The notes under the pieces: generated by a model | The model's database searches: none | What the model saw: only the letters and a program-made list of their open reading frames with translations | What the model was told of the DNA's origin: nothing | Translations under genes and position numbers: made by a program | Shown: positions 1-7,572 of the stretch, piece by piece | Layout of the letters: every line of letters starts with the position of its first letter | How positions within the stretch are numbered: the stretch's first letter is position 1 | NCBI RefSeq assembly: GCF_000230835.1 | Contig: NZ_CM001240.1 | Span: forward strand, 4,862,779-4,926,778 | Length of the DNA stretch: 64,000 bases | Direction of reading: 5' to 3' | Origin: Clostridium sp. DL-VIII | GTDB lineage: Bacteria > Bacillota > Clostridia > Clostridiales > Clostridiaceae

Positions 1-268
1 TATTATACCAGCCAGCTGTAGCTGTCCTACTTTCAGATGCAGACTTTTCAAAAACAACACCAATAGTACTTGCACCAGCACCAAAAGTTGATACAATTCT
101 TGAAGCCAGACCATATCCCGTCGATGCACCAATAACAAGTACGTTTTTCGGACCTTTAATTGGCTTAGCTTCTTTCACATAATTTACTGCCCTCAAAACA
201 TTTTTAGCACATCCTTCTGGATGTGCTGTTGTACAAACGAAACCTCTAAATTTAGGATTTATTATCAT
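1..268 (-). CDS. fabV: Trans-2-enoyl-CoA/ACP reductase, FabV/TER type (N-terminal part, runs off window)
   Basis: Reading the minus strand from an ATG at 268 gives 89 residues with no stop before the window edge. The peptide starts [20 protein letters not shown] and then carries the dinucleotide-binding stretch [15 protein letters not shown] followed by [13 protein letters not shown]. These are the N-terminal hallmarks of the monomeric FabV/TER enoyl reductases (full length about 400 residues). FabV reduces trans-2-enoyl thioesters with NAD(P)H, in type II fatty acid synthesis or, in solventogenic clostridia, crotonyl-CoA reduction toward butyryl-CoA. The ribosome binding site AAGGAAG lies 8 bases before the ATG. 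Only the start is in the window, so the Tyr-x8-Lys catalytic motif cannot be seen. Confidence 0.9.
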   Translation of the reverse strand, partial: MIINPKFRGFVCTTAHPEGCAKNVLRAVNYVKEAKPIKGPKNVLVIGASTGYGLASRIVSTFGAGASTIGVVFEKSASESRTATAGWYN

Positions 269-480
269 CCTCTCACTTCCTTACCCATAATTTTATTTTA
301 ATTAATAATCTAAACTTTCCTGTTAATTTCATATGATAGATCTATATACTAGCTTTTCCTTTTAACCATTTTTATTTCATAAATAATAAATTATCAATTT
401 ACTATTATATTGCTAAGTAATATGATTGTAAACATGGAAAATGTAAACAAAGTATTAAGAAAGTGTTACCAATTAACTTT

Positions 481-555
481 TTATTTAGAGTAAGTAATAA
501 TTCGCTCAGCGGTGGCTTTTATTATACCCTCTAAGGGCACGTTACCAGCAAATGC
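481..555 (-). pseudogene. Possible C-terminal remnant of an unknown gene
   Basis: Within the otherwise empty 269-711 stretch, the minus strand reads a non-random-looking peptide, AFAGNVPLEGIIKATAERI followed by ITYSK and a stop at 481-483. It is preceded directly by an in-frame stop (556-558) and has no start codon or ribosome binding site. The local base composition is richer in GC than its surroundings. I do not recognise the family. It may be the last piece of a decayed gene or chance. Confidence 0.25.
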
Positions 556-570
556 CTAGTATGTTGCTTC

Positions 571-608
571 TAAATTAAAAGAACTGGCATATAACTCTTG
601 CCAGTTCT
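571..608 (-). terminator. Intrinsic terminator of the lichenase gene
   Basis: There is a perfect 10-bp inverted repeat, AGAACTGGCA (580-589) and TGCCAGTTCT (599-608), with a 9-base loop. On the minus strand the stem is followed by TTTTAATTTA, so it terminates transcription arriving from the lichenase gene that stops at 712. Confidence 0.75.
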
Positions 609-711
609 CTCTAAACATCATTTATAACAATTTTCATTTACAATATTTTAATGTATATGTCGCAATTAGAAATTCCCAGATAACTATCTATTACCTAAAT
701 AAACTTAAATA

Positions 712-1449
712 TTATTGTGGATCATAAGACGCCCAGTCATAATATGCGTTAAGTGGAGTCACTCCATTATAAGAACCTAACCATGAGTCTACCCCTGTTC
801 CTGGCCATAAATTCATCATGATTTTACCAGGGTGAGATGGAATATTACTTGTTGCTCTGTAAACTTCCTTTCCATCTACTAACCATGCAATATAGGTTGG
901 CTGCCAGTTAAAAGCATAAGTATGAAAACTTGTTGAGGCATCAAAACCTAAATTATAAAGGTGCTCATGATTTCCTACACCATTTGTATAATAGTTAAAT
1001 TGTACCTTCGTTGTATCCTTACCTAAAAACTCAATATCAATTTCATCCCAAGGAGTATTATCTGTTGGTCCTGTATAAGTAAAGAATGAAGAAACTATAC
1101 CAGTATTTTTTGCGGGTTTCATCCTCACTTGATAAAGTCCATAACCAAAAGTATCATTTGAGCGATATTCTGCACCAGCATATGGCGTAGAACCACCTTG
1201 TGTATCTTTATTTAAAGTAAGATCCATAACTCCATTACTGAAATTAATGTTGCTAGCTCTCCAAGTACAATTAAACTGTCCTCCATTAGTCCAGCCGTCT
1301 GACTTTGACCAACTTCCTGTAGCATAATCAAAGGCATCACTAAAGTGAGATTTAGTCACTGCAAAAGTCGGCGTTGGAATAAACGCTCCTACTAAAAATG
1401 TGCTTACTAGAACTCCTAATACTGCAGCTTTTATTTTTTTCTTCTTCAT
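712..1449 (-). CDS. Secreted beta-1,3-1,4-glucanase (lichenase), glycoside hydrolase family 16
   Basis: This 245-residue extracellular enzyme hydrolyses mixed-linkage beta-glucans. A Sec signal peptide (KKKKIK, hydrophobic core 8-24, likely cleavage after PTPTFA at residue 30) leads into a GH16 jelly-roll. The active-site strand W134-DEIDIE carries the nucleophile Glu136, the assisting Asp138 and the acid/base Glu140, as in Bacillus lichenases. Further family marks are FNCTWRASN, GAEYRS and the C-terminal MMNLWPGTGVDSWLGSY. Length matches the Bacillus and C. thermocellum catalytic module; there is no dockerin or carbohydrate-binding module. The ribosome binding site GGGGAGG precedes the ATG by 7 to 8 bases. 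The gene stands alone and has its own terminator at 571-608. Confidence 0.95.
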   Translation of the reverse strand: MKKKKIKAAVLGVLVSTFLVGAFIPTPTFAVTKSHFSDAFDYATGSWSKSDGWTNGGQFNCTWRASNINFSNGVMDLTLNKDTQGGSTPYAGAEYRSNDTFGYGLYQVRMKPAKNTGIVSSFFTYTGPTDNTPWDEIDIEFLGKDTTKVQFNYYTNGVGNHEHLYNLGFDASTSFHTYAFNWQPTYIAWLVDGKEVYRATSNIPSHPGKIMMNLWPGTGVDSWLGSYNGVTPLNAYYDWASYDPQ

Positions 1450-1817
1450 ATATTTTTCCTCCCCTAATTAAATAGTTTATTAAAATCATAATTGATTTTA
1501 TGCCCCTCATCTTTCTTATTTATTTTTATACTGCCTACAAAATTAGAATAAATAACATTCCTATCTTCACTTTTATACAATATAAGTTTCAATTAAAAAT
1601 GAATGATGAAATTTTTTCAAAATTTCTAAAACTAATATTTTAGTAGAATGTATTATTCAAGCAGAACTTATAAATATCTAATTTCTATCTATAATCTTAT
1701 GATATATAAAAAAGTAACTTACTAAAATGGTATAAAATTACGATAAAGTATGAAAAAATTACTGACTTTAAACATTTACATAAAGCAGACAAAAAAGAGA
1801 CTCTTTTTTAGAATCTC
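1450..1817. other. Intergenic stretch, upstream region of the lichenase
   Basis: This is very AT-rich DNA. It must hold the lichenase promoter on the minus strand, but I could not single out a convincing -35/-10 pair. A short A/T palindrome (AAAAAAGAG-A-CTCTTTTTT, about 1791-1809) sits next to the AraC remnant and is too tight to be a hairpin. No coding potential was seen. Confidence 0.5.
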
Positions 1818-1998
1818 TTACACTTGCATTACATTTTTCTTGTATTCAGCTGGAGTATAACCTGTATGCTGTTTGAATATTGAGCATAAATAATTTTTAC
1901 TAATATTTAGTTTATTTGCTATAGACGTTAATGTACTATCTTCATCTATATGTTTAAGTACATATTCACATGCTTTATATACTATATTATCACCTTGA
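1818..1998 (-). pseudogene. AraC-family regulator remnant (DNA-binding domain only)
   Basis: The minus strand encodes about 58 residues ending in a stop at 1818-1820. They include YVLKHIDEDSTLTSIANKLN, then ISKNYLCSIFKQHTGYTPAEY. This is the first helix-turn-helix and linker of an AraC/XylS DNA-binding domain (consensus A..L.IS..YLS..FK..TG.....Y). There is no start codon or ribosome binding site in frame, the effector domain is absent, and the second helix-turn-helix is cut off by the stop. The 5' end overlaps the marR stop codon in another frame. The gene was probably truncated when neighbouring DNA was rearranged. Confidence 0.7.
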
Positions 1999-2445
1999 TT
2001 TAAGAGAAATATTTTTTACTATCTTTCTTACAAGCACTAAAAACGCTTCTCTTTCTTCATATGTATCTAAAAAACTTATTACTTTTCCATAAATCTCTTC
2101 TTCAAATTTTACATGCTCTTTCTGAACTTCCATTCCTTTTTCAGTAAGCTCCAGTTTATATGATCTTCTATCTTTCTTACTAATTGCTCTAACTATAATA
2201 TCATTCTTTTCTAATCTATCTATTATGCTGGTTAATGTACTTTTAGGAATATTTAATACATCTACTATATCTCTTATGATCACTTCTTCTTTTTCAGAAA
2301 TAATCCTAATTATAGATAACTCATTTGTACTAAAGACTTGTATGCTCGGATATTTTGCTTCTATGTCTTTATAATTTGCTTCCATAAACATACTATGCCA
2401 TAATGCATTAAACTCATTAACTTGTCTTTTGAATCCTTTATCCAT
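1990..2445 (-). CDS. MarR-family transcriptional regulator
   Basis: This is a 151-residue winged-helix regulator of the MarR type. The central helix-turn-helix and wing read IRDIVDVLNIPKSTLTSIID then RLEKNDIIVRAISKKDRRSY, with the usual D-x-R-S/x wing motif. An upstream in-frame GTG (2457) falls inside the Shine-Dalgarno sequence, so the start is taken as the ATG at 2445, 11 bases after GGAG. The gene lies 25 bases downstream of the methyltransferase gene and is almost certainly co-transcribed with it. Palindromic TAGTAC/GTACTA sites at 3130-3166 in front of that operon are good candidates for autorepression. MarR proteins usually release DNA on binding phenolic or oxidising ligands; the ligand here is unknown. 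Confidence 0.9.
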   Translation of the reverse strand: MDKGFKRQVNEFNALWHSMFMEANYKDIEAKYPSIQVFSTNELSIIRIISEKEEVIIRDIVDVLNIPKSTLTSIIDRLEKNDIIVRAISKKDRRSYKLELTEKGMEVQKEHVKFEEEIYGKVISFLDTYEEREAFLVLVRKIVKNISLKSR

Positions 2446-2470
2446 AATAATTCTCACTCCAAAATTTTTA

Positions 2471-3094
2471 TTATTTTATTTTAGCATTAATTGCAAAACT
2501 CTTCCAATTAATCTTTTTAAAGTCAAATGGCTCAAAACCACACTCTACCAGTAGTTTTTTTATTTCCTTTTCCGAATATATATAATAATCGCCTTTATCT
2601 GATGATTTTAAAAGCATATTTATAATTGGTTTACAAAGTGCTGGTGCCGTTGGATCTCCAATAATCAATATACCATCATTACTTAAAACTCTTCGCATAT
2701 CAGATAAAACTTTTTCTGGATTTGGATAATGATGAAAGGATGCATTACATACTATAACATCAAAAAAATTATCTTTCCATGGTATATATTCAGAATCTCC
2801 AACTTTAAGTTCTACTGCATCGCCAAGATTTTTCTTAGCAGTTTCAATCATTTTTTCAGAAATATCTAAGCCATATAAATTAAAATTTTTGTTTGCTGCA
2901 AGTCTAATTAATACATTTCCTGTACCGCATCCTACATCTAATATTCTTTTCGGATCTGCTTTAATTATTCTTTTTACAATTTCACCATACATTGGTGCTA
3001 CAAATTTTCCATCACCTTTCTCATCATAGATTGAAGCCTGCTTATTATAGGTCACTTTTGAGTTTTCCTTAAAAATATTTTTATTGCTTTCCAT
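2471..3094 (-). CDS. SAM-dependent class I methyltransferase
   Basis: This 207-residue protein has a Rossmann-fold methyltransferase core. Motif I ILDVGCGTGNVLIRLA (about 51-66) binds S-adenosylmethionine. The acidic residue after beta-2 is in LYGLDIS, motif II is FFDVIVCNASFHHYP, and motif III is RVLSNDGILIIGDP. It belongs to the broad UbiE/Methyltransf_11 group; the acceptor cannot be told from sequence. It is the first gene of an operon with marR, so the substrate may be linked to the compound sensed by that regulator. The start ATG follows a GGAGG-type ribosome binding site (ATTGGAGGCTTTGATATG). Confidence 0.85.
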   Translation of the reverse strand: MESNKNIFKENSKVTYNKQASIYDEKGDGKFVAPMYGEIVKRIIKADPKRILDVGCGTGNVLIRLAANKNFNLYGLDISEKMIETAKKNLGDAVELKVGDSEYIPWKDNFFDVIVCNASFHHYPNPEKVLSDMRRVLSNDGILIIGDPTAPALCKPIINMLLKSSDKGDYYIYSEKEIKKLLVECGFEPFDFKKINWKSFAINAKIK

Positions 3095-3129
3095 ATCAAA
3101 GCCTCCAATAAATATAATTCGATTTTAAT

Positions 3130-3185
3130 ATAGTACTGCATTCGTACTATACTTTTATAGTACTACTTCCGAGAGGCAAATTCAA
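3130..3185 (-). promoter_or_regulatory. Promoter with MarR-type palindromic operator
   Basis: On the minus strand, TTGAAT (3185-3180) and TACTAT (3162-3157) are separated by exactly 17 bases and form a plausible sigma-A promoter. The -10 lies within a run of inverted repeats: TAGTAC (3131-3136) with GTACTA (3144-3149), and a second TAGTACTA at 3158-3165. Repeats covering the -10 fit repression by the MarR protein encoded as the second gene of this operon. The protein-site link is inference. Confidence 0.65.
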
Positions 3186-3240
3186 CCATATTTTTATATG
3201 TTTTTCCAAATACAAACTTGCTTTTATTGCATAAAAATAA

Positions 3241-3270
3241 CGTTAATAATATTATTAAATATCATTAACG
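3241..3270 (-). terminator. Possible terminator of the flavodoxin gene
   Basis: CGTTAAT (3241-3247) pairs with ATTAACG (3264-3270). On the minus strand the stem is followed by TTATTTTTATG. The stem is short and weak, so this is a modest call. Confidence 0.4.
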
Positions 3271-3318
3271 CTATAATTACTTTACACATATCTTCTTATC
3301 AAATTTTAAACATTTACC

Positions 3319-3795
3319 CTAATTAATAATTTTTCTTATCCATTCCTTTAATTTATCGCTTTTTTCTGATTCTGTACTAGAATCTGCAAATTCAATTTTT
3401 CCGAGTATAGTATTATCTTTTAAAGCAGCTTCTAATTTATCAAAACATTTTTGAGCTCCGCCGCCACCATGACAGGCAAAAAATGCAAGATTCTTATGAG
3501 CTATCTTATTCTCAGAGATAAAGGTATTTATTGGTGGTGCATATGTTCCAGCCCAAACGGGTGTCCCGATAAATATTGTGTCATACTCACTTAGATCTTG
3601 AATTTTATTTTTTAAAGCAGGCTGCTTTTTAAATAAGGCACCCATACCTCCAAACAAATATTTTTTGATTCCACTTTTAGGATATTCCTCTACTGGCTTT
3701 AATTCAAGCAACTCACATTTTAATTTCTCTGCTATAATATCTGCTATGAATTTTGTATGCTCTTCCAATGAATAAAAAACTACCAACCCTTTCAT
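3319..3795 (-). CDS. Flavodoxin-family protein
   Basis: This 158-residue protein has a flavodoxin-like fold. The N-terminal strand and phosphate-binding loop read VVFYSLEEHTKFIADIIAEK, replacing the classical T/SxTGNT loop with SLEEHT as in Flavodoxin_4-type oxidoreductases. The flavin-edge loop is IFIGTPVWAGTYAPP (about 74-88), and FFACHGGGGAQK is the third FMN contact. It likely binds FMN and transfers electrons or reduces quinones in the cytoplasm; the partner is unknown. It is monocistronic, with neighbours on the same strand but separated by AT-rich gaps. Confidence 0.85.
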   Translation of the reverse strand: MKGLVVFYSLEEHTKFIADIIAEKLKCELLELKPVEEYPKSGIKKYLFGGMGALFKKQPALKNKIQDLSEYDTIFIGTPVWAGTYAPPINTFISENKIAHKNLAFFACHGGGGAQKCFDKLEAALKDNTILGKIEFADSSTESEKSDKLKEWIRKIIN

Positions 3796-3895
3796 TTCAT
3801 CACTCCCAATAAAATAATTTCTAATATTCTACTTTATCCTATTGATTATTTTCTTAATTATGATATATACTCTTTATAAAAACATTTTAACCATA

Positions 3896-3932
3896 AAAAA
3901 TATAAAATACCAGTAAGATACTTTATATTTTT
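3896..3932 (-). terminator. Possible terminator overlapping the stop of the HAD gene
   Basis: The A/T stem AAAAATATAAA (3896-3906) and TTTATATTTTT (3922-3932) can pair around a 15-base loop. It overlaps the end of the HAD gene at 3923. Being nearly all A/T, it is a weak call. Confidence 0.35.
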
Positions 3933-4552
3933 AGATTTAATATATCTTCAAATTTATCTATAACATAGTCATATTCTTGAACGTTACCAAAACCATACTT
4001 TGCATAAACAAATTTTACTTTGGCAGCTTTTGCTCCCTCCAAATCTCCATTAGTATCGCCTATGTATATTGAATTTTTAAAACCATTTCTCTCTATTACA
4101 AGTTTTATATTTTCTCCTTTTTTTAATCCAGTTGCTCCTGAAGATTCAAAGTCAACAAAATATTTAGCTAAGTTATGTGCTTTAAAAAAACATTCAACAT
4201 ATCCTTCTTGGCAGTTACTTACAATAAACAACTTATATTTTTGTGATAATTCTTTAAGGGTTTCCTCTACTTTAGGAAATAATAATCCACCACGCTTTCC
4301 TAAGTATTTCAGCTCATTTTCACATACTTCTTCCATTAGCTTCATCCTCAATGCTTCATCTAAATCTGGAAATAGTTTTTTCCCTATATCCTCATTTACT
4401 AATCCCATACACCCCTTTATTTCCTCATAAGTTACTATCTTTTTCTTTACCTTTGAATGCTTTTTTAAAACTTCTTTCCAAGCTTCACAAACACCATCTA
4501 TTGCATCCCAAAGAGTTCCATCTAAATCAAATCCAATGCTATCTATCTCCAT
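3923..4552 (-). CDS. HAD-superfamily hydrolase, phosphoglycolate phosphatase-like
   Basis: This 209-residue protein is a HAD subfamily I phosphatase. Motif I is IGFDLDGTLWD, with nucleophile Asp9 and acid/base Asp11. A helical cap follows, then motif II KLFIVSNCQ, the motif III lysine in GLKKGENI, and motif IV SIYIGDTNGDLEGAKAA. The G-D-T-N-G-D signature resembles Gph/PgmB-type enzymes acting on small phosphorylated metabolites. The true substrate is not evident. The gene is alone on its transcript. A second, only distantly similar HAD gene lies at 13115-13744. Confidence 0.88.
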   Translation of the reverse strand: MEIDSIGFDLDGTLWDAIDGVCEAWKEVLKKHSKVKKKIVTYEEIKGCMGLVNEDIGKKLFPDLDEALRMKLMEEVCENELKYLGKRGGLLFPKVEETLKELSQKYKLFIVSNCQEGYVECFFKAHNLAKYFVDFESSGATGLKKGENIKLVIERNGFKNSIYIGDTNGDLEGAKAAKVKFVYAKYGFGNVQEYDYVIDKFEDILNLKI

Positions 4553-4853
4553 ATCATTACTCCTCCAATCTAGCCTGTGAAATTTAAAATTATGATTACT
4601 TATTAAATTTATTTAAATATTATCACAATGCTTAATATTAATCTATTTTTACAAATATTTTTAAATATCATATGCCTGTAGGGACTTCAATCTTAATAAT
4701 CATATTGGCTCTTATAATAAACTTATTATGCTCTATAATTATCACTAACAGGAAGGAATCAAAAAATTGCATTTCTAAACAACATTGCTTAAAATCTCAC
4801 CTTATGGTACTATTTATTAAAAGTATTTTAAATTTTATAATGCATATAGTTTT

Positions 4854-4942
4854 CTAGGGTTCCACAGTGTTTTACTGGTTTGGTCCAAGAGAAAACGCAC
4901 AAGAATATTGTGTACACGGAAGGATAAAAGCCTGGGAGAATT
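4854..4942 (+). ncRNA. ykkC-family riboswitch aptamer, guanidine-I type
   Basis: The segment carries the conserved ykkC blocks in order: CTAGGGTTCC (4854-4863), TGGTCCAAGAGAAAACGCAC (4882-4900 region), ACACGGAAGGATAAAAGCC and GGGAGA (4914-4939). In the usual family the last helix is GGG...CCC; here it is AGG (4921-4923) with CCT (4931-4933), a compensatory change that supports the pairing. Guanidine-I riboswitches turn genes on when guanidine binds. Variant ykkC RNAs sense ppGpp, PRPP or nucleotides, and I cannot fully exclude those. The aptamer precedes the ACT-domain gene at 5035. Confidence 0.88.
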
Positions 4943-4975
4943 AAATAAAATTCTCTTTAGGCTTTTTTTATTTTT
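4926..4975 (+). terminator. Riboswitch expression platform: terminator overlapping the aptamer 3' end
   Basis: AAAAGCCT (4926-4933) pairs with AGGCTTTT (4959-4966), and GAGAATT (4936-4942) pairs with AATTCTC (4949-4955). The stem is followed by a T tract (4963-4975). The 5' arm uses the AAAAGCCT and GGGAGA bases that the ligand-bound aptamer needs, so aptamer and terminator are mutually exclusive. This predicts an ON switch: ligand present, read-through into the ACT gene. Confidence 0.88.
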
Positions 4976-5034
4976 GAATATGTCTCATAAAACAAATTCA
5001 ATATATTTACACGCTGAAAGGATGGAAGTAAAAT

Positions 5035-5424
5035 ATGTCAGAAAATAAATTAATACTACAGCTATTAAAAGAAAAATATGGAGTTTGCAGGTTAGCTGAA
5101 GCTTCTTCAATTCCAGAATGGGCAAAAACTAGTGATTTCTTTTCCATAACTAAAACATATGACGAGCTATCAATTGTATGTGTTGAAGCCAATATTCCTA
5201 AAGATATAAAATGCGAGAAAGACTGGAGAATTTTAAAAGTTGAAGGACAGCTAGACTTTTCACTAATCGGCATACTCTCTGAGATCAGCACAATATTAGC
5301 TCAAAATAAAATAAGTATATTTGCCATTTCTACCTATGATACTGACTATATACTTGTTAAAGATAAGGATGTTCAAAATGCTGTAACAGCTTTAATGAAT
5401 AAAGGATACGAAGTTCTAACCTAA
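5035..5424 (+). CDS. ACT-domain protein under riboswitch control
   Basis: This 129-residue cytoplasmic protein has two ACT-like halves. The N-terminal half contains SITKTYDELSIVCVEANIP; the C-terminal half is LDFSLIGILSEISTILAQNK followed by ISIFAISTYDTDYILVKDKD. The latter is the ACT_7 signature found in amino-acid sensor modules. No catalytic domain is attached. ACT domains bind small ligands, usually amino acids, at dimer interfaces. The start ATG follows GAAAGGATGG. It is the only gene downstream of the ykkC switch, which implies a role when guanidine (or the related ligand) is present, for instance sensing or binding a nitrogen compound. The actual function is unknown. Transcription probably ends near 5.4-5.5 kb, where a MITE-like element sits. 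Confidence 0.85.
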   Translation: MSENKLILQLLKEKYGVCRLAEASSIPEWAKTSDFFSITKTYDELSIVCVEANIPKDIKCEKDWRILKVEGQLDFSLIGILSEISTILAQNKISIFAISTYDTDYILVKDKDVQNAVTALMNKGYEVLT

Positions 5425-5436
5425 AAACTTTATTGT

Positions 5437-5510
5437 TTAGGCATATGAAAGAAAATAACAATTTCAAATATGAAGGCGGCTTAACTTGTTATTTTTCTAA
5501 TAATGCCTTA
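5437..5510 (+). repeat. Short MITE-like palindromic element with TTA duplications
   Basis: The 68-bp element (5440-5507) has termini GGCATATGAAAGAAAATAAC and the inverted counterpart GTTATTTTTCTAATAATGCC. It is flanked on both sides by TTA (5437-5439 and 5508-5510). It is related to the elements at 48606-48764, 53561-53721 and 61131-61182. It lies just after the ACT gene and can fold into a hairpin that might also act as a transcript end. Confidence 0.75.
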
Positions 5511-5554
5511 TAAAGAGACAGTGTAGAAACTGCCTCTATAACTATAGGTATCTA

Positions 5555-5950
5555 TTAATAATAATAAGGATAATATACATATGGTGGAGCAACATAAGGA
5601 TAAGGCAATAATGACAAAGCTGCTAATCCAGCAAGAGGAAATGCTTGTCTTCTAAAACGTCTATACCTCATTGGAGGACGATAATTATAATACTGTCTTT
5701 CCTGATATTGATAGTATTCAGAGTCATTTTGTTGATATTGATAATACTGAGGATCTCCTCCTCCTCCGCTATTATCCATTACATCCTCAGCAACCATAAT
5801 GATAATTTTATCAGAATCCACACTTTCAATAATTCCATCTAAAGTTTTTCCATCTGTCATGGTTAATTTGACATGATAATTCATACATTTTTTACATTTA
5901 TCATGCATTCCTCTTGAATCTCTATAAGTATCTTCTTGTTCAAATTCCAT
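5555..5950 (-). CDS. Small protein with LSm-like N-terminus and tyrosine-rich tail
   Basis: This is a 131-residue hypothetical protein. Residues 16-60 contain CKKC and then HVKLTMTDGKTLDGIIESV, DSDKIIIMVAEDV, which has the look of a small SH3/Sm-like barrel. This is followed by a glycine linker (SGGGGD), a Q/Y-rich segment with repeated YYQYQ, an Arg-rich patch (RYRRFRRQ) and a hydrophobic tail ending VAPPYVYYPYYY. Tyr/Pro-rich tails of this kind occur in spore coat or cell-surface proteins of Firmicutes, but no family is recognised. The ribosome binding site GAAAGGAGATG lies 9 bases before the ATG. A sporulation role is a guess. Confidence 0.7.
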   Translation of the reverse strand: MEFEQEDTYRDSRGMHDKCKKCMNYHVKLTMTDGKTLDGIIESVDSDKIIIMVAEDVMDNSGGGGDPQYYQYQQNDSEYYQYQERQYYNYRPPMRYRRFRRQAFPLAGLAALSLLPYPYVAPPYVYYPYYY

Positions 5951-6103
5951 TTATTTCAACATCTCCTTTCGAATATTATGATATTCATTTATTAGGAGAA
6001 CTGTACCTCTAAATTAGAAAATTATACGCAAAAATAATTTTGAATTTGCAGAATGTTTAGCTTTTATATTTGACTATTTTTCATTTTACAATTTTAAACT
6101 CCA

Positions 6104-7513
6104 TTATTTTTTCTCCCCTAATCTTAAAGCAAAAGACAAACAAAATCCAACTAGAACAATTCCAACTGCAACCAATGTTGCAGATCTAAATCCTACCGAA
6201 ATTGCTGTCTGCTCGTCAATTCCACTTCTTAACGCTTTCAACTGTGAAGCTGACATAATCCCTACGAATAATGAAGAGCCAATAGCTGCTGATATCTGCT
6301 GAAAAGTATTTAGTATTGCTACTCCATGTGGATAAGCTTCTGGTGGCAATTGATTAAGAGAACTTGTCTGGCAAGGAGACATAGTAATCCCTACTCCAAT
6401 ACACACCACTACATATGAAATTATAATCTTTATCAGCACCGTATCATTATTTGCTTTTGATAAAAACCACAGTGCAATAAGAATTATAAAAAAGCCTGTT
6501 GGTATTAATACTTTCACACCAAATTTATCATAAATTGTACCACCTATAGGTGTTACAAAACCATTTGCAAGAGCTGCTGGAAGCAATGCCATTGCTGCTA
6601 CAAAAGTTGTTGTCTTAAGTGCTCCCTGTAAAAACATCGGCAGCATTACATTCATAGTGAACATGGTCATCATAGAAATCATAACAAGTGCTACTCCAAT
6701 TGAAAATAAAGGATATTTAAAGGTACGCATTTCAAGCATTGGTTCTTTTAAGACTAATTGTCGCTTTCCAAATATAATCAACGCTATAATTCCAACAATA
6801 AAAATTATACCGACCACTTTAATATCTCCATTGTCACTGAAACCACTTATACCATATATAATTCCTCCTACCCCAATGCTTGATAATAAAATTGATATTA
6901 TATCAATTTTAGGTTTTGTAAGGCTAGATACATTAATCAGATATATATAAGCCAAAATCATGGCTAATACTATAAATGGAATTAGTATTACGAATAATGC
7001 ATGCCAGCTAAAATATTGTAATATAATTCCTGCTGCAGTTGGTCCTAATGCTGGTCCAAGAGAAATGGCAGCCCCGCATATGCCCATTGCTGACCCATGT
7101 TTCTCTGGTGGTGTTATAGTTAATACTGTATTCATCATAAGTGGAATCATCATTCCAGTCCCTGAAGCTTGCAACATCCTTGAGATAAGCAGCATTGTAA
7201 AAGACCCTGAAAGTGCTGCACTGATTGTCCCAATTAACAGTAAGGTCATTGCTCCTAAATATAACTCCTTTGTTTTAAAGGATTGAATCAAAAAAGCCGT
7301 GACTGGTACCATTACCGACACTACTATCATATATCCTGTAATTATCCATTGTATTATTCCTGGGGTAACATTCATTTCCTTCATTAAAGTATTTAACGCG
7401 ACGTTTAATATAGTCTCATTAAATACTGATATAAATGCACTAAATACTAATATTCCTATAATTATTTTTGCATTGATTTTTACTTCAGATTTTGCTGTTA
7501 TTGGTACATCCAT
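6104..7513 (-). CDS. MFS multidrug efflux transporter, DHA2 (EmrB/QacA) family
   Basis: This 469-residue integral membrane protein has about 14 predicted hydrophobic helices. DHA2 marks include the N-terminal FNETILNVALNTLMKEMNV (motif D1-like), IIQWIITGYMIVVSVMVP, motif A region QSFKTKELYLGAM, and motif C in helix 5 GICGAAISLGPALGPTAAGI. It likely exports lipophilic drugs or antibiotics with proton antiport. A palindromic TAGACCAGTCTA box lies 26 bases before the start. The same half-sites occur in front of the tetR gene at 8246-8263, so the adjacent TetR/LmrA-type regulator probably represses both. The ribosome binding site is TAAGGAGG. Confidence 0.92.
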   Translation of the reverse strand: MDVPITAKSEVKINAKIIIGILVFSAFISVFNETILNVALNTLMKEMNVTPGIIQWIITGYMIVVSVMVPVTAFLIQSFKTKELYLGAMTLLLIGTISAALSGSFTMLLISRMLQASGTGMMIPLMMNTVLTITPPEKHGSAMGICGAAISLGPALGPTAAGIILQYFSWHALFVILIPFIVLAMILAYIYLINVSSLTKPKIDIISILLSSIGVGGIIYGISGFSDNGDIKVVGIIFIVGIIALIIFGKRQLVLKEPMLEMRTFKYPLFSIGVALVMISMMTMFTMNVMLPMFLQGALKTTTFVAAMALLPAALANGFVTPIGGTIYDKFGVKVLIPTGFFIILIALWFLSKANNDTVLIKIIISYVVVCIGVGITMSPCQTSSLNQLPPEAYPHGVAILNTFQQISAAIGSSLFVGIMSASQLKALRSGIDEQTAISVGFRSATLVAVGIVLVGFCLSFALRLGEKK

Positions 7514-7538
7514 TATCTTTCTTTTCCTCCTTACTTTT

Positions 7539-7550
7539 TAGACCAGTCTA
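7539..7550 (-). promoter_or_regulatory. LmrA/YxaF-type TetR operator in front of the MFS gene
   Basis: The perfect 12-bp palindrome TAGACCAGTCTA is close to the ATAGACC(A/G)GTCTAT boxes bound by Bacillus LmrA/QdoR. It is positioned between the efflux gene and its regulator. Confidence 0.7.
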
Positions 7551-7572
7551 TATAATTATATTTTTTTAAATG

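Noticed and set aside
1788..1817. AAAAAAGAG-A-CTCTTTTTT palindrome as a terminator
   Set aside because: The loop would be a single base; the alternative stem is only 5 bp.
4020..4587. Plus-strand ORFs opposite the first HAD gene
   Set aside because: They lie antisense to a gene with complete HAD motifs and show no ribosome binding site or family.
4672..4857. 61-codon hydrophobic ORF just upstream of the riboswitch
   Set aside because: No ribosome binding site, codon pattern typical of random AT-rich DNA, and the 3' end runs into the conserved ykkC sequence.
6657..7541. Plus-strand ORFs opposite the first MFS gene
   Set aside because: Antisense shadows of a hydrophobic protein (Ile/Thr-rich), no own signals.
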